DNA of 64,000 nucleotides from Oscillospiraceae bacterium (GTDB lineage: Bacteria > Bacillota > Clostridia > Oscillospirales > Ruminococcaceae). The notes beneath the pieces are model-generated. The model did not search any database, was not told the DNA's origin, and saw only the letters and a list, made by a program, of their open reading frames with translations. A program made the position numbers and the translations under genes. The stretch spans positions 1 through 64,000 of the forward strand of contig JAFUNR010000004.1 of assembly GCA_017472965.1 (NCBI GenBank), written 5' to 3'. Numbering within the stretch: the first letter of the stretch is position 1; every line of letters begins with the position of its first letter. Shown here piece after piece: positions 25,125-34,213 of the stretch.

Positions 25125-26087
25125 ATGCAGGCGCTGCTTTTTCTTGAACCGGTAAAAAAACAGACCATCTGGGGCGGCAATTCTCTTGCCGCCGAATACG
25201 GCTTCGGTACCCCCGGCGAATTCATTGCCGAGGCGTGGGCAGTCAGTGCCCATCCCGCAGGTGACTGCACCGTGACCGGCGGAGAATACGCCGGCAAGAC
25301 CCTGTCGCAGCTGTGGGCACAGGCTCCGGCTCTGTTCGGCTGTCCCGGTCAGCCGGATTTTCCGCTGCTGGTCAAATTCATCGATGCAGCCTCCGCGCTC
25401 AGCGTACAGGTGCATCCCGATGATGCCTATGCTGCTGCCAACGAGCCGCCGGTCAACGGGCAGCCCTGCCGCGGCAAAAGCGAGTGCTGGTACATCCTGC
25501 ACGCCGATCCCGGAGCGGCACTGCTGCTGGGTCATAACGCAAAAACGAAGCAGCAGGCACAGCAGATGATCGCCGAAGGCCGCTGGGATGCTCTGCTGCG
25601 CTCCGTTCCGGTAAAAAAAGGCGACTTTTTCCGCATCGATCCGGGTACTGTGCACGCCATCGGCGGCGGCATCCGCATTCTGGAGGTGCAGCAGAGCAGC
25701 GATATCACCTATCGCCTGTATGATTACGGTCGGCTGCAGAATGGAAAACCCCGTGAGCTGCATGTGGAAAAATCACTGGCGGTGATGACTGTCCCCGCCG
25801 CTGATGCTGCCGAGGAACGCAGCCCGCTGCCGCTGCAGGCGATTGCCGGCACCGCAGAGCTGGTGCTGCTGGAGCGCTGTCCCTACTTCACCGTGCAGCA
25901 GCTGACACTGGATGGCGAGGCGAAATTTGCCGGTGCAGAAACCTTTTTCGCCGTCACGGTGACGGAGGGCGAAGGCTTCCTCAACGGTACGCCGGTGAAA
26001 AAGGGACAGTCCTTTATCGTGCCCCACGGCACGGAAACACTGCGCTGGTGCGGCACGCTGCAGGCTGTCCTCAGCCAGCCGGTGTAA
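25125..26087 (+). CDS. manA: Mannose-6-phosphate isomerase, class I
   Basis: 320 residues, usual for the short Firmicutes form. Zinc and active-site features are visible: LSVQVHPDD (Gln and His), GKSECWY (Glu) and PGTVHAIGGG (His), on a cupin fold. It interconverts mannose-6-phosphate and fructose-6-phosphate in the cytoplasm. GAAAGGA precedes the ATG. Its place after the ROK kinase and close to two GH38 alpha-mannosidases in the window supports a catabolic role. The C-terminal half (ETFFAVTVTEGEGFLNGTPV) is the second cupin-like lobe. Confidence 0.93.
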   Translation: MQALLFLEPVKKQTIWGGNSLAAEYGFGTPGEFIAEAWAVSAHPAGDCTVTGGEYAGKTLSQLWAQAPALFGCPGQPDFPLLVKFIDAASALSVQVHPDDAYAAANEPPVNGQPCRGKSECWYILHADPGAALLLGHNAKTKQQAQQMIAEGRWDALLRSVPVKKGDFFRIDPGTVHAIGGGIRILEVQQSSDITYRLYDYGRLQNGKPRELHVEKSLAVMTVPAADAAEERSPLPLQAIAGTAELVLLERCPYFTVQQLTLDGEAKFAGAETFFAVTVTEGEGFLNGTPVKKGQSFIVPHGTETLRWCGTLQAVLSQPV

Positions 26088-26138
26088 GGTTTTTATCCGG
26101 AGCCCCTTTGAATTCGATATAAATGAGAGGTAAGCGAC

Positions 26139-28046
26139 ATGGAACATAAGCTGTACGCACCCCTGATGCTGAGTACGCTGGATGACGAGACCCGCCCCAT
26201 CTATCTGGAAAAGATGAAAAAGGCGGGTACGGATTTTGTTTTCATTGCGCCGAACCGCCTGTTCGGCGATGAAAACGAGCAGCAGTTCGCCAATTTTGAG
26301 AAAAGCCTGCGCTATTATCAGGAGAATGGCTATTCCTGCGGCGCATGGATCTCCACCATCGGCCTGTGCGGACGGCTTTCCGGCCATGACCTTGCACTGA
26401 TGAAGGATTTCGATCTGGTCAAGGGCATGCTCAACGAGGGCTATCCCGGCACCGACCAGTTCTGCTTCCTCAGCGACGGTCTGTTTGCCCATACGGTGGA
26501 GACCATCCGTCTGTGCGTGAACGCCGGTGCAAGGATGATCATGCTGGATGACGATCTGTGCCTTTCGCTGCGCGGTCTCGGCTGTGCCTGTGATAAGCAC
26601 ATGAAGCTTTTCCGTGAAAAATACCGTGAGCCCATCACCCGCGAGGAGATTTATAAGAAGGTGACGGGAGGCGCACCCAATCCCTGCCGCAGCGCATGGA
26701 TGGCAACGGTGGGGGATTCTCTGATCGATTTCTGTACCCGCCTGCGTGCGGAGGTGGATGCCATTGATCCCGCTATCCGTATGGGCTTCTGCACCGGCTA
26801 TACCTCATGGGATGAGGAGGGCGCCGATGCGCTGACACTGGCAAAGATCCTTGCCGGCAATACCCGCCCCTTCCTGCGGTTGACCGGTGCGCCCTACTGG
26901 GTGTGGACCGACCGCTTCAAGGGTCAGAATATGCAGTCCATCATTGAATTCGTGCGTCAGCAGGTGGATTGGTGCCGGGGCGTGGATATCGAGCTGTTCG
27001 ATGAAAACGACAGCTTCCCCCGTCCGCGCCATCTGATTCCGGCTTCCTACATGGAAATTTACGACCAGTGCCTGCGGTTTGCCTGTGATGTGGGCGCGTT
27101 CAAGTATATGTACGATTATACCTCCGGCCCCAACTATGAAAACGGCTACCTGCGGGCACATCTGGCAAATAAACCGCTGCGCGACTGGATCGATGCAAAC
27201 GCCCTGCCCGAAGCCGACGGCATCATCGTGGCGGATACCCAGCGCAAGCTGGAGCATATCACCCTGCCGGAGGATGGCGGCCATTGGCGGTACACCACCG
27301 AGGTGTTCCGCAACGGTCAGCGCTTCATCACCAAAAACTCGCTGCCGGTCAAGTACAGCGGCACCGACAACACCTGCGTGGTGTTCGGCGAGTGCGCCCG
27401 CTTTGTCGATCCCGCACAGTATAAGCAGGGCCTGATCCTGGATATCCCCGCTGCCCTGATCCTGCAGCAGCGCGGGTATGATGTGGGCCTTGTACAATGT
27501 GAGGAGAAGCTGCCCTGGTTTGAACACTTCGGCGAAAAGCAGATCGTGGGCATCTCCGAGGTGTGCAGATCCGGCGTTACCTACCGCGTGGAAGCAAGCG
27601 AAAAGGCGCAGGTGCTCAGTCACTATGTGTTCGAGGATAAGAGCGAGGCCCCCGGCTGTTACCGTTACGATGCGCCGGACGGCAGCCAATATCTGGTGTA
27701 TGCCTTTGACGGCGGCTCTGCCCCCACGATGGAAAGCGCCGTCTACTGCTCCTACTACCGGCAGCGCCAGCTGGCCGATGCCATCCGGGGGATGGGCGGC
27801 CGCATCCCCGCCGTGGCCTGCGAGTGCCCCGACCTGTATGTGCTGGCCTCTGCAGATAAAGACTCCGTATCGGTGTGGCTGGCCAACATCCGTGCAGATG
27901 TGGCCTACGCCCCCGTCTTTGAGCTGGCAGAGGAATACACCCGCTGCGAGGTCATCGGCGGCAGTGCCGTGCTGCAGGGCAAAACGATTGCCTTTGAAAC
28001 AGATATTTCCGCCTATGCGTGTGCGGGCTTCCGTCTGTATAAATGA
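26139..28046 (+). CDS. Putative TIM-barrel glycoside hydrolase of unrecognised family
   Basis: 635 residues, no signal peptide. I do not recognise the family with confidence. The first part looks like a TIM barrel: LEKMKKAGTDFVFIAPNRLF, then GARMIMLDDDLCL (an acidic cluster at a strand end), RMGFCTGYTSWDEEGAD and GVDIELFDENDSFPRPRH, each a candidate catalytic acid site. The last 150 residues look like a beta-sandwich. GAGAGG lies before the ATG. The GH20 gene starts 30 bases after its stop, so both likely act on the same imported glycan. Similar barrel-plus-sandwich plans occur in GH42-like enzymes. The activity is unknown. Confidence 0.55.
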   Translation: MEHKLYAPLMLSTLDDETRPIYLEKMKKAGTDFVFIAPNRLFGDENEQQFANFEKSLRYYQENGYSCGAWISTIGLCGRLSGHDLALMKDFDLVKGMLNEGYPGTDQFCFLSDGLFAHTVETIRLCVNAGARMIMLDDDLCLSLRGLGCACDKHMKLFREKYREPITREEIYKKVTGGAPNPCRSAWMATVGDSLIDFCTRLRAEVDAIDPAIRMGFCTGYTSWDEEGADALTLAKILAGNTRPFLRLTGAPYWVWTDRFKGQNMQSIIEFVRQQVDWCRGVDIELFDENDSFPRPRHLIPASYMEIYDQCLRFACDVGAFKYMYDYTSGPNYENGYLRAHLANKPLRDWIDANALPEADGIIVADTQRKLEHITLPEDGGHWRYTTEVFRNGQRFITKNSLPVKYSGTDNTCVVFGECARFVDPAQYKQGLILDIPAALILQQRGYDVGLVQCEEKLPWFEHFGEKQIVGISEVCRSGVTYRVEASEKAQVLSHYVFEDKSEAPGCYRYDAPDGSQYLVYAFDGGSAPTMESAVYCSYYRQRQLADAIRGMGGRIPAVACECPDLYVLASADKDSVSVWLANIRADVAYAPVFELAEEYTRCEVIGGSAVLQGKTIAFETDISAYACAGFRLYK

Positions 28047-28076
28047 TTTTGCGCCGAATACGGAAAGGAACAGAGA

Positions 28077-29714
28077 ATGAAAAAGATGAGGGATTTCGAC
28101 CATTTCGGGATCATGCTGCCGGTGGCCGGCAGGGCCTCCATGAGCATGCAGAGCATGAAGGAGTTCTTCCGTATCATCAGCAGAATGGGCTATCGCGAGG
28201 TGTTCCTGTATACCGAGGACAAAATGGAGGTGAGCGGCGAGCCGTACCATGGCTATATGCGCGGCCGCTATTCCAAGGCGGAGCTGCGGGAGCTGGATGC
28301 CTTTGCCGCCTCTGTGGGCATTGAGCTGATCCCCTGCGTGCAGACGCTGGCACATCTTTCCGGCCTTTCACTGTGGCAAACCGGCGCAGTAGGGAAGGAC
28401 GGCTACAATATGGACGCCGAGGATGTGCTGCTGGTCGATGACGAGCGCACCTACACCTATATCGATAACCTGTTCGCCGCCTGCCGGGAGTGTTTCCGTA
28501 CCGATAAGATCCACATCGGCATGGACGAAGCCCATCACCTCGGCCTTGGCCGTCATCTGGATGCCCACGGCTACGAGACCAAGATCTCCATCATGAAGCG
28601 GCATCTGGCGCGTGTCAACGGGCTCGCCGCAAAGTACGGCTACGAAAATCCGATGATCTGGTCGGATATGCTGTTCTACGGCTGGAACAACGGCGTCTAT
28701 GTGGTGCCGGAGCAGCCCGTGCCCGAGGAATACAAAAATGCGCTGCCGGAAAATGTGATCCCTGTTTTCTGGGATTATTACCACGATCAGGAAAAGGATT
28801 TCGGCGATATGCTCCGGATGCATCAGCAGATCAGCCAAAGGACCTGGTTTGCCGGCGGCATCTGGAACTGGACCGGCTTTATCCCGAATAACTACTACAC
28901 CGTCAAATCCATGCTGCCCGCGCTGGATGCCTGCCGCAATAACGGCATCCGCGATGTATTTATGACCTTCTGGTGCGGCGGCGAATGCTCGTATTTTGCC
29001 AATCTGCCCAGCCTGTTTTATCTGGCCGAGTACGCCCGCGGCAATGCCGACGAAGCGGCTATCAAGGCGAAGTTCGAAAAAATGTTCGGCATCGGCTACG
29101 ATGATTTCTGCCGGCTGGATGCCGTCAATTTCATCACCGACAACTGGAAGACGGTGACCCACCCGCGCAACGGTGCGGATTATATGCTGTATGCCGATCC
29201 TTTCCGCGGTTTTCTGGATTACACCGTGCGCCCCGGCGGCGGCGAGACCTTTGCCGCGGTGGGTACACAGCTTGCCGCCACGGCGAAAAAATCCAGGAAA
29301 TACGGCTATCTGTTCGAGATGGGCGCAGCGCTTTGCGGCGTGATGGAGCTGAAGTATGAACTGGGGCTGAAAACACGCGCGGCCTATCAGGCGAACGACA
29401 GGACGGAACTGGCCCGTCTTGCAGCAGAGGATTACGCTCAGCTGCCGGCGCGCATCCGTGCCTTCCGCAAGGCTTTTGAAAAGCAGTGGATGAAGGAGAA
29501 CAAGCCCGGCGGCTTTGAATACTGGACGGTGATCCTCGGCGGTCTGGAGGAGCGTGCCCGCCATCAGCGCCGCCGTCTGCTGGATTATCTGGCCGGTAAA
29601 ACCAATGCCATAGAGGAGCTTTCGTGGGAGCTGCTGCCCTACCGCGAAAAGGAACAGAGCTGGTATTACCGCAGCTTTCTGCAGAGCATCAGCCTGCAGG
29701 CTAAGCACATCTGA
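28077..29714 (+). CDS. GH20-like beta-N-acetylhexosaminidase
   Basis: 545 residues. KIHIGMDEAHHLGLGRH carries the Asp-Glu pair typical of GH20, where Glu is the acid and Asp positions the N-acetyl group. The surrounding plan is a barrel, with IIWSDMLFY-like (PMIWSDMLFYGW), FAGGIWNWTG and FMTFWCGGECSY strands. It would remove terminal GlcNAc or GalNAc from oligosaccharides in the cytoplasm, since there is no signal peptide. GGAAAGGA precedes the ATG. It follows the unknown GH by 30 bases and ends at the strong terminator at 29741-29777. NagA and NagB can use the released sugar once it is phosphorylated. Confidence 0.82.
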   Translation: MKKMRDFDHFGIMLPVAGRASMSMQSMKEFFRIISRMGYREVFLYTEDKMEVSGEPYHGYMRGRYSKAELRELDAFAASVGIELIPCVQTLAHLSGLSLWQTGAVGKDGYNMDAEDVLLVDDERTYTYIDNLFAACRECFRTDKIHIGMDEAHHLGLGRHLDAHGYETKISIMKRHLARVNGLAAKYGYENPMIWSDMLFYGWNNGVYVVPEQPVPEEYKNALPENVIPVFWDYYHDQEKDFGDMLRMHQQISQRTWFAGGIWNWTGFIPNNYYTVKSMLPALDACRNNGIRDVFMTFWCGGECSYFANLPSLFYLAEYARGNADEAAIKAKFEKMFGIGYDDFCRLDAVNFITDNWKTVTHPRNGADYMLYADPFRGFLDYTVRPGGGETFAAVGTQLAATAKKSRKYGYLFEMGAALCGVMELKYELGLKTRAAYQANDRTELARLAAEDYAQLPARIRAFRKAFEKQWMKENKPGGFEYWTVILGGLEERARHQRRRLLDYLAGKTNAIEELSWELLPYREKEQSWYYRSFLQSISLQAKHI

Positions 29715-29740
29715 GCTCTCTTTGAGAAAAAAGCACAGAA

Positions 29741-29777
29741 AAAATATCCCCGGAGCGGTGAGCTCCGGGGATATTTT
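29741..29777. terminator. Bidirectional terminator between GH20 and GH18 genes
   Basis: 16-bp perfect stem: 29741-29756 pairs with 29762-29777. T-runs occur in both directions between the convergent genes. Confidence 0.93.
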
Positions 29778-29813
29778 TAAGACCATCTATCATTTCTGCA
29801 AAAGGCGAAAAGA

Positions 29814-30884
29814 TCAGTTTTCATGCGCCGCCTGCCATGCGGCGGGGATCAGGGTGTGCAGGTCATCCATGTCGTAGTGCCAGAACATCAGGCCCAGCAG
29901 GCCTTCCTTTTTGATGTACTGTACCTTGTGCCACAGGGATTCCTCGTCATCCAGCGTGATGAAATCCTTCCTGCTCTCACTGTACCACCAGCTGGCCTTG
30001 GCATCGTCGTCCCAGTAGCGGACATAGCCGTTGTCCTTCAGATACGGCAGCAGGTTGGATTGCTGATCGCCGCCCGGCAGCTGCAGGTAGAATTCCCGTG
30101 CAAAGGCAGGGGTCAGCAGGCCGTTATTTTCCGGCAGGCAATGGGCATAGTGCTTGGGGTAAATGCCGCTGCCGATGACGATCTTCTCGTCGGGAACGCC
30201 CCAATCGCGGAACAGTTCCACCGCATACTGGGCGCACAGAGCCTCGGGATCGCCGGCGGTGGGGTAGGTGGAGGTGTGGTGACCGACAGGCAGCCCCTTG
30301 TCGTCATGCAGCTCAAAGCAGGCAAAGGTGCCGCGCAGATCGTAGGTCATCACATTGATGTAATCCACCAGCGGCACCAGCTTTTCCACCTCAACGGTAT
30401 CAATGACAAACCGCTGGGCAGATTGGGCACAGGTCAGCAGATAATGCCGGCCGGTACGGGCTTCTTCTTCATCCATGCAGCGGCGGACCTCGCGCATCAT
30501 CATGGTGTAGGTGTATTTATCCACCGGGCGGCCGCGCACGCTGCCCAGTGTCATGGTGGGAACCTCCCAGTCGTTGTCCAGACCGTCCAGATCGTAGGTT
30601 TTCAGCAGCTCCATCAGCGTTTCGGCAAAGCGCTTGCGGCCTTCGGCACGCACAAAGACATCGGAGCAGTGGGCGCAGCCGCCCAGCATGAACAGAAACT
30701 TGATATTGGGGTTGATTTCGTGATAGCGCCGGATGCAGGAAAGATCCAGATCGTCATTCATCAGCGCGGCGGTGCCGTCCGGCAGAACCTGAATACTGAA
30801 CAGGTTGACGACATCCAGAATACGGATATCCTCCTCCCGCATTTTGTGGATGGTTTTCAGCGAGGCGTAAGTGATCAGTTTCAT
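29814..30884 (-). CDS. GH18 endo-beta-N-acetylglucosaminidase or chitinase-like protein
   Basis: 356 residues. D100-G-L-D-N-D-W-E107 (DGLDNDWE) is the DxxDxDxE catalytic motif of GH18, and NVMTYD the later conserved strand. GH18 enzymes cleave the beta-1,4 link within chitobiose, as in the core of N-glycans. There is no signal peptide, so it would act on imported glycans. The ATG at 30884 has AAAGGAG at good distance; the in-frame TTG two codons earlier is not used. It is last in the minus-strand set nagA-dehydrogenase-GH18. An ENGase-type role on N-glycan cores fits the neighbours better than chitin, but is inferred. Confidence 0.85.
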   Translation of the reverse strand: MKLITYASLKTIHKMREEDIRILDVVNLFSIQVLPDGTAALMNDDLDLSCIRRYHEINPNIKFLFMLGGCAHCSDVFVRAEGRKRFAETLMELLKTYDLDGLDNDWEVPTMTLGSVRGRPVDKYTYTMMMREVRRCMDEEEARTGRHYLLTCAQSAQRFVIDTVEVEKLVPLVDYINVMTYDLRGTFACFELHDDKGLPVGHHTSTYPTAGDPEALCAQYAVELFRDWGVPDEKIVIGSGIYPKHYAHCLPENNGLLTPAFAREFYLQLPGGDQQSNLLPYLKDNGYVRYWDDDAKASWWYSESRKDFITLDDEESLWHKVQYIKKEGLLGLMFWHYDMDDLHTLIPAAWQAAHEN

Positions 30885-30926
30885 CGTCAACTCTCCTTTG
30901 AAAGTCTTTTTATGAAGAACAGAGAT

Positions 30927-31943
30927 TTACAGCATCACCACATATTTGCCGGCGGCGCGGGCCTTTTTGTCTGCAAGAATGCCGGGCAGCTCCTCCACGG
31001 AGGGACGGGCGTAGATCATGGAGGTCACATCGATCTTGCCGCTGCCGATCAGCGCTTTGGCACGGTCAAAGGTGTAGGGGTTGATGAAGGATGCCTTGAG
31101 GGTGATCTCCTTTTTGAACAGCTGGAAGGGCTTGATCTCCATGACGGCATCCGGAGAGGTCAGGCCGAACAGCATCACCGTGGAGTATACGCCGGCGATC
31201 TCCACCGCCTGCTGCATGGTGGCGGTCTTGCCCACACATTCGATCACCACATCCACCTGATGGGTGATTTTGGCGACCTCGGCCTTGATATCGCAGCTCA
31301 TGGGATCAAGGGCGTAGTCTGCGCCCAGCGCCAGCGCCTTTTCGCGTTTGTCGGCCAGCGGCTCGATGGCGATCAGGGTGCCTGCGCCGGAAAGTCTGGC
31401 CAGCTGCAGCATCAGCAGGCCGATCATGCCGCAGCCGATGACTGCCACAGCTGCGCCGGGCTTGATGCCGCACAGATCGATGCCGTGCAGACAGCAGCTG
31501 ACCGGCTCGGTCATGGCAGCAGCCTCAAACGGGGTGCCGGCGGGGTATTTGCACAGCTGGCTGACCGGAGCGGCGCAGTACTCGGCAAAACCGCCGTGCT
31601 CGGTGGTGCCGATGCCGCGCATGGCAGTGCAGAAATGACCCAGACCGCCGCGGCAGAATTCGCACTCACCGCACAGCTTGTTGGGATCCACCGAAACGAT
31701 GTCGCCCACGGCATAGCCCTTGACATCAGCGCCTACCTCGACGATCTCGCCGGCGAACTCATGCCCCAGTACCGTGCCGGCGGGGGTGGGCGCAGCGCCC
31801 TCGTCACCGCTGAAGATGTGCACATCCGTGCCGCACACGCCGCAGGCGCGTACCCGCACCAGAACCTCGTCCTTTTTGATGACGGGGATGGGCAGCTCCT
31901 CTACCCGCAGGTCTTCCTTCTTATAAAAAACAGCAGCTTTCAT
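30927..31943 (-). CDS. Zinc-dependent alcohol/polyol dehydrogenase (MDR family)
   Basis: 338 residues. The catalytic zinc region is visible as CGVCGTDVH and GHEFAGEIVEVG, the structural zinc set as CGECEFCRGGLGHFC (four Cys) and the NAD-binding loop as AVIGCGMIGLLMLQLAR. It oxidises or reduces an alcohol or sugar polyol with NAD(P). AAAAAGGAG precedes the ATG at 31943; the longer frame has no good start. It lies 42 bases before the GH18 gene and 135 bases after nagA with a hairpin between, so it belongs to the amino-sugar locus. The substrate is not readable. Confidence 0.88.
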   Translation of the reverse strand: MKAAVFYKKEDLRVEELPIPVIKKDEVLVRVRACGVCGTDVHIFSGDEGAAPTPAGTVLGHEFAGEIVEVGADVKGYAVGDIVSVDPNKLCGECEFCRGGLGHFCTAMRGIGTTEHGGFAEYCAAPVSQLCKYPAGTPFEAAAMTEPVSCCLHGIDLCGIKPGAAVAVIGCGMIGLLMLQLARLSGAGTLIAIEPLADKREKALALGADYALDPMSCDIKAEVAKITHQVDVVIECVGKTATMQQAVEIAGVYSTVMLFGLTSPDAVMEIKPFQLFKKEITLKASFINPYTFDRAKALIGSGKIDVTSMIYARPSVEELPGILADKKARAAGKYVVML

Positions 31944-32031
31944 AATTCGTTCTCCTTTTTCCACGGGCGCTTTCGGTGTGCCCTGTGATATCATCATACA
32001 CGGAAACGCCTGCGCAATCAAGGGGCAAAAA

Positions 32032-32062
32032 GAAAAAAGGACCGCCGCAGCGATCCTTTTTT
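32032..32062 (-). terminator. Terminator-like hairpin after nagA
   Basis: On the minus strand an AAAAAAGGATCGC arm pairs with GCGGTCCTTTTTT (one mismatch), followed by T. It probably reduces read-through into the dehydrogenase gene. Confidence 0.65.
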
Positions 32063-32078
32063 GCATGCAGAAAATGGT

Positions 32079-33215
32079 TTACAGGGCGCAGCCGTGCAGG
32101 AAGATCTTCTCCGGATGCAGACCGGCGTCCATCACCAGCACATCGGCGCATTTGCCCACGGCAAGGCTGCCCACGGAATCCCACAGGCCGGCAGCCTGCG
32201 CGGTGTTGGCGGTGGCGGCGCGGACAGCGCTTTCCACCGGCACGCCGAAGCTGACGGCGCGGCGCACCATCTCGGCCAGACACACGGCGCTGCCGGCAAT
32301 GGTGCCGTCCGCCAGCGTGGCCTTGTTGTTGTTCACAAACACCTGCTGACCGCCCAGACTGTACTCGCCGTTGGGCATGCCGGCAGCGCACATACTGTCG
32401 CTGATCAGACAGACACGGTCATCGCCGAACATCCGGAAGGTATTGCGCACCACACTGGGATGCAGATGGATACCGTCGCTGATCACCTCCACATGAGCGG
32501 CAAAGTCGCCTGCAGCGCCCACTACACCGGGATCGCGGTGCGCATAGGGAGGCATGGCGTTGAACAGATGGGTGGCATGGCTTGCACCTGCTTTGTAGGC
32601 TGCGGCAGCAATATCATAGCCCGCGGTGGTGTGCGCCAGCGAGACGGTGCACAGTGCGCTTGCCTCGGCGATGAATTCCATGCTGCCCGGCTCTTCGGGG
32701 GCGATATCCACCAGACGGATGCGATTGCCGCTGCGCTCATAAAGGCGCTTGAACATACCGATATCCGGCGCCATGATATACGCGGGGTTCTGTGCACCCT
32801 TTTTGGCCATAGAGATGAAAGGGCCTTCCATGTTGATGCCGCGCAGCGTGGCTTCCTTTTCGCCGGGGGCTGCCATCACGGCATTGGCGGCATCCACGAT
32901 GCCGTTCAGGATCTCCTCACTGTAGGTCATGGTGGTGCCGCAGAAGCTGGTCACGCCCTGCGAAGCCTCCCAGGCGGCCATGTTGCGGATGTCGCTTTCC
33001 GCACCGTCGCAGAAATCGGTGCCGTATGCGCCGTGCACATGCAGATCCACGTAACCGGGCAGAATGTACTTGCCGGAGGCATCCAGCACTTCCGTTTCCT
33101 CCGGCAGGGTGCCGGGGGCGCCGATGGCGGTGATGATACCGTCTGCAAAGGCGATATCCAGCTTTTCAAAGGTGAAGTTTTCGGTGAAAACAAGTCCGTT
33201 TTTTATCAGCATCAT
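32079..33215 (-). CDS. nagA: N-acetylglucosamine-6-phosphate deacetylase
   Basis: 378 residues, normal length. Metal and active-site motifs are DLHVHGAYGTDF (HxH), INMEGPFIS (Glu), HLFNAMPPYAHRDPG (His) and LISDSMCAAGM (Asp). It removes acetate from GlcNAc-6-phosphate to give glucosamine-6-phosphate for NagB. GAAAGGA precedes the ATG at 33215. A minus-strand promoter is at 33259-33286. GH20 and GH18 genes nearby would supply GlcNAc, provided a kinase acts first. Confidence 0.93.
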   Translation of the reverse strand: MMLIKNGLVFTENFTFEKLDIAFADGIITAIGAPGTLPEETEVLDASGKYILPGYVDLHVHGAYGTDFCDGAESDIRNMAAWEASQGVTSFCGTTMTYSEEILNGIVDAANAVMAAPGEKEATLRGINMEGPFISMAKKGAQNPAYIMAPDIGMFKRLYERSGNRIRLVDIAPEEPGSMEFIAEASALCTVSLAHTTAGYDIAAAAYKAGASHATHLFNAMPPYAHRDPGVVGAAGDFAAHVEVISDGIHLHPSVVRNTFRMFGDDRVCLISDSMCAAGMPNGEYSLGGQQVFVNNNKATLADGTIAGSAVCLAEMVRRAVSFGVPVESAVRAATANTAQAAGLWDSVGSLAVGKCADVLVMDAGLHPEKIFLHGCAL

Positions 33216-33258
33216 GTGTACCGTCCTTTCTGTTCGGTGTGACTTTTGTTCTGATTTG

Positions 33259-33286
33259 ATTGTAGCATAAAATCCGAAAATGCAAA
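33259..33286 (-). promoter_or_regulatory. Promoter of nagA
   Basis: Minus strand TTTGCA (33286-33281), a 16-base spacer and TACAAT (33264-33259). Just upstream TTGCAGCGCAA (33292-33302) is an inverted repeat that could be an operator. Confidence 0.5.
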
Positions 33287-33368
33287 TCTCTTGCAGCGCA
33301 AAATGGCTGATAATGCAAAAAGATTGCGTGTTTCGGCAAATGAAACAGGCAATCTTTGCACAAAAGGG

Positions 33369-34088
33369 TTATTCTGCTTCACCGGTCAGCTGCCGGATCA
33401 CCTCGCCGGCGATCAGCAGCCCCGCCACACTGGGCACAAAGCTGACACTGCCCGGCGGCACACGGCCGCTGTGCTCATCCGCCGGCACATCGATGCGGCT
33501 CTTTCTCGGTTCCTCCTCTGAATACAGAACCTTCACATGATGAATGCCCCGCGCCCGCAGCTCCCGCCGCATCACCCGCGCCAGCGGGCATACCCGTGTT
33601 TCTGCGATATCCGCAATGCGCAGCTGCTCGGCATGCAGCTTGTTGCCGGTGCCCATGCAGCTGATGACGGGAATGCCCAGCTGCACCGCCCGCTGGATGA
33701 TGGAGAGCTTGGCCGAAACATTATCCACGGCATCAATGATGTAATCATAGCCCTCAAAGGGGATCTCCTGCGCGTTTTCCGGCAGATAGAACTGTTCCAG
33801 CGCTGTCACGCGGCAGTCGGGATTGATATCTGCAAGGCGGCGGCGCATCACCTCCACCTTGGGCTGACCCACGGTGGAATGCAGCGCGATGATCTGCCGG
33901 TTGATGTTGGAAACGCTCACTGTGTCCTTATCCACCAGCGTCAGCGCACCCACACCGCAGCGGCCCAGCGCCTCGGCGACATAGCCGCCCACGCCGCCCA
34001 CGCCGAACAGCAGCACCCTTGCCGCCGCCAGCCTTTCTGTGCCCTGTATTCCCAGCAGCATGGCGCTGCGGACGGTTTCTTCCTTCAT
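33369..34088 (-). CDS. TcdA-like tRNA threonylcarbamoyladenosine dehydratase (ThiF/E1 family)
   Basis: 239 residues. Nucleotide-binding loop GVGGVGGYVAEALGRCGVG, the DKDTVSVSNINRQ stretch and the late PSVAGLLIAGEVIR are those of TcdA/CsdL, an E1-like enzyme that cyclises the threonylcarbamoyl group at A37 of ANN-decoding tRNAs using ATP. CGGAGGA precedes the ATG at 34088. It has its own promoter at 34122-34150 and no functional link to the glycan genes. The frame upstream is open but without a good start. Confidence 0.87.
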   Translation of the reverse strand: MKEETVRSAMLLGIQGTERLAAARVLLFGVGGVGGYVAEALGRCGVGALTLVDKDTVSVSNINRQIIALHSTVGQPKVEVMRRRLADINPDCRVTALEQFYLPENAQEIPFEGYDYIIDAVDNVSAKLSIIQRAVQLGIPVISCMGTGNKLHAEQLRIADIAETRVCPLARVMRRELRARGIHHVKVLYSEEEPRKSRIDVPADEHSGRVPPGSVSFVPSVAGLLIAGEVIRQLTGEAE

Positions 34089-34121
34089 ACAAAAATCCTC
34101 CGGCAAATATTTCTGCTTATC

Positions 34122-34150
34122 AGTGTACCCGAAATGCGGGCAAAAATCAA
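34122..34150 (-). promoter_or_regulatory. Promoter of the TcdA-like gene
   Basis: Minus strand TTGATT (34150-34145), a 17-base spacer and TACACT (34127-34122). Confidence 0.55.
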
Positions 34151-34176
34151 CCGCCGTGCACAAAACGGCACGGCGG
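34142..34176 (-). terminator. Terminator of the MBL-fold gene
   Basis: 9-bp stem CCGCCGTGC/GCACGGCGG (34151-34159 with 34168-34176), followed on minus by TTGATTTTT. Its tail overlaps the -35 of the next promoter. Confidence 0.8.
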
Positions 34177-34213
34177 TGTAAAGAGTGCAGGAAAAAGGGG
34201 ATCCGCCGGAAGG

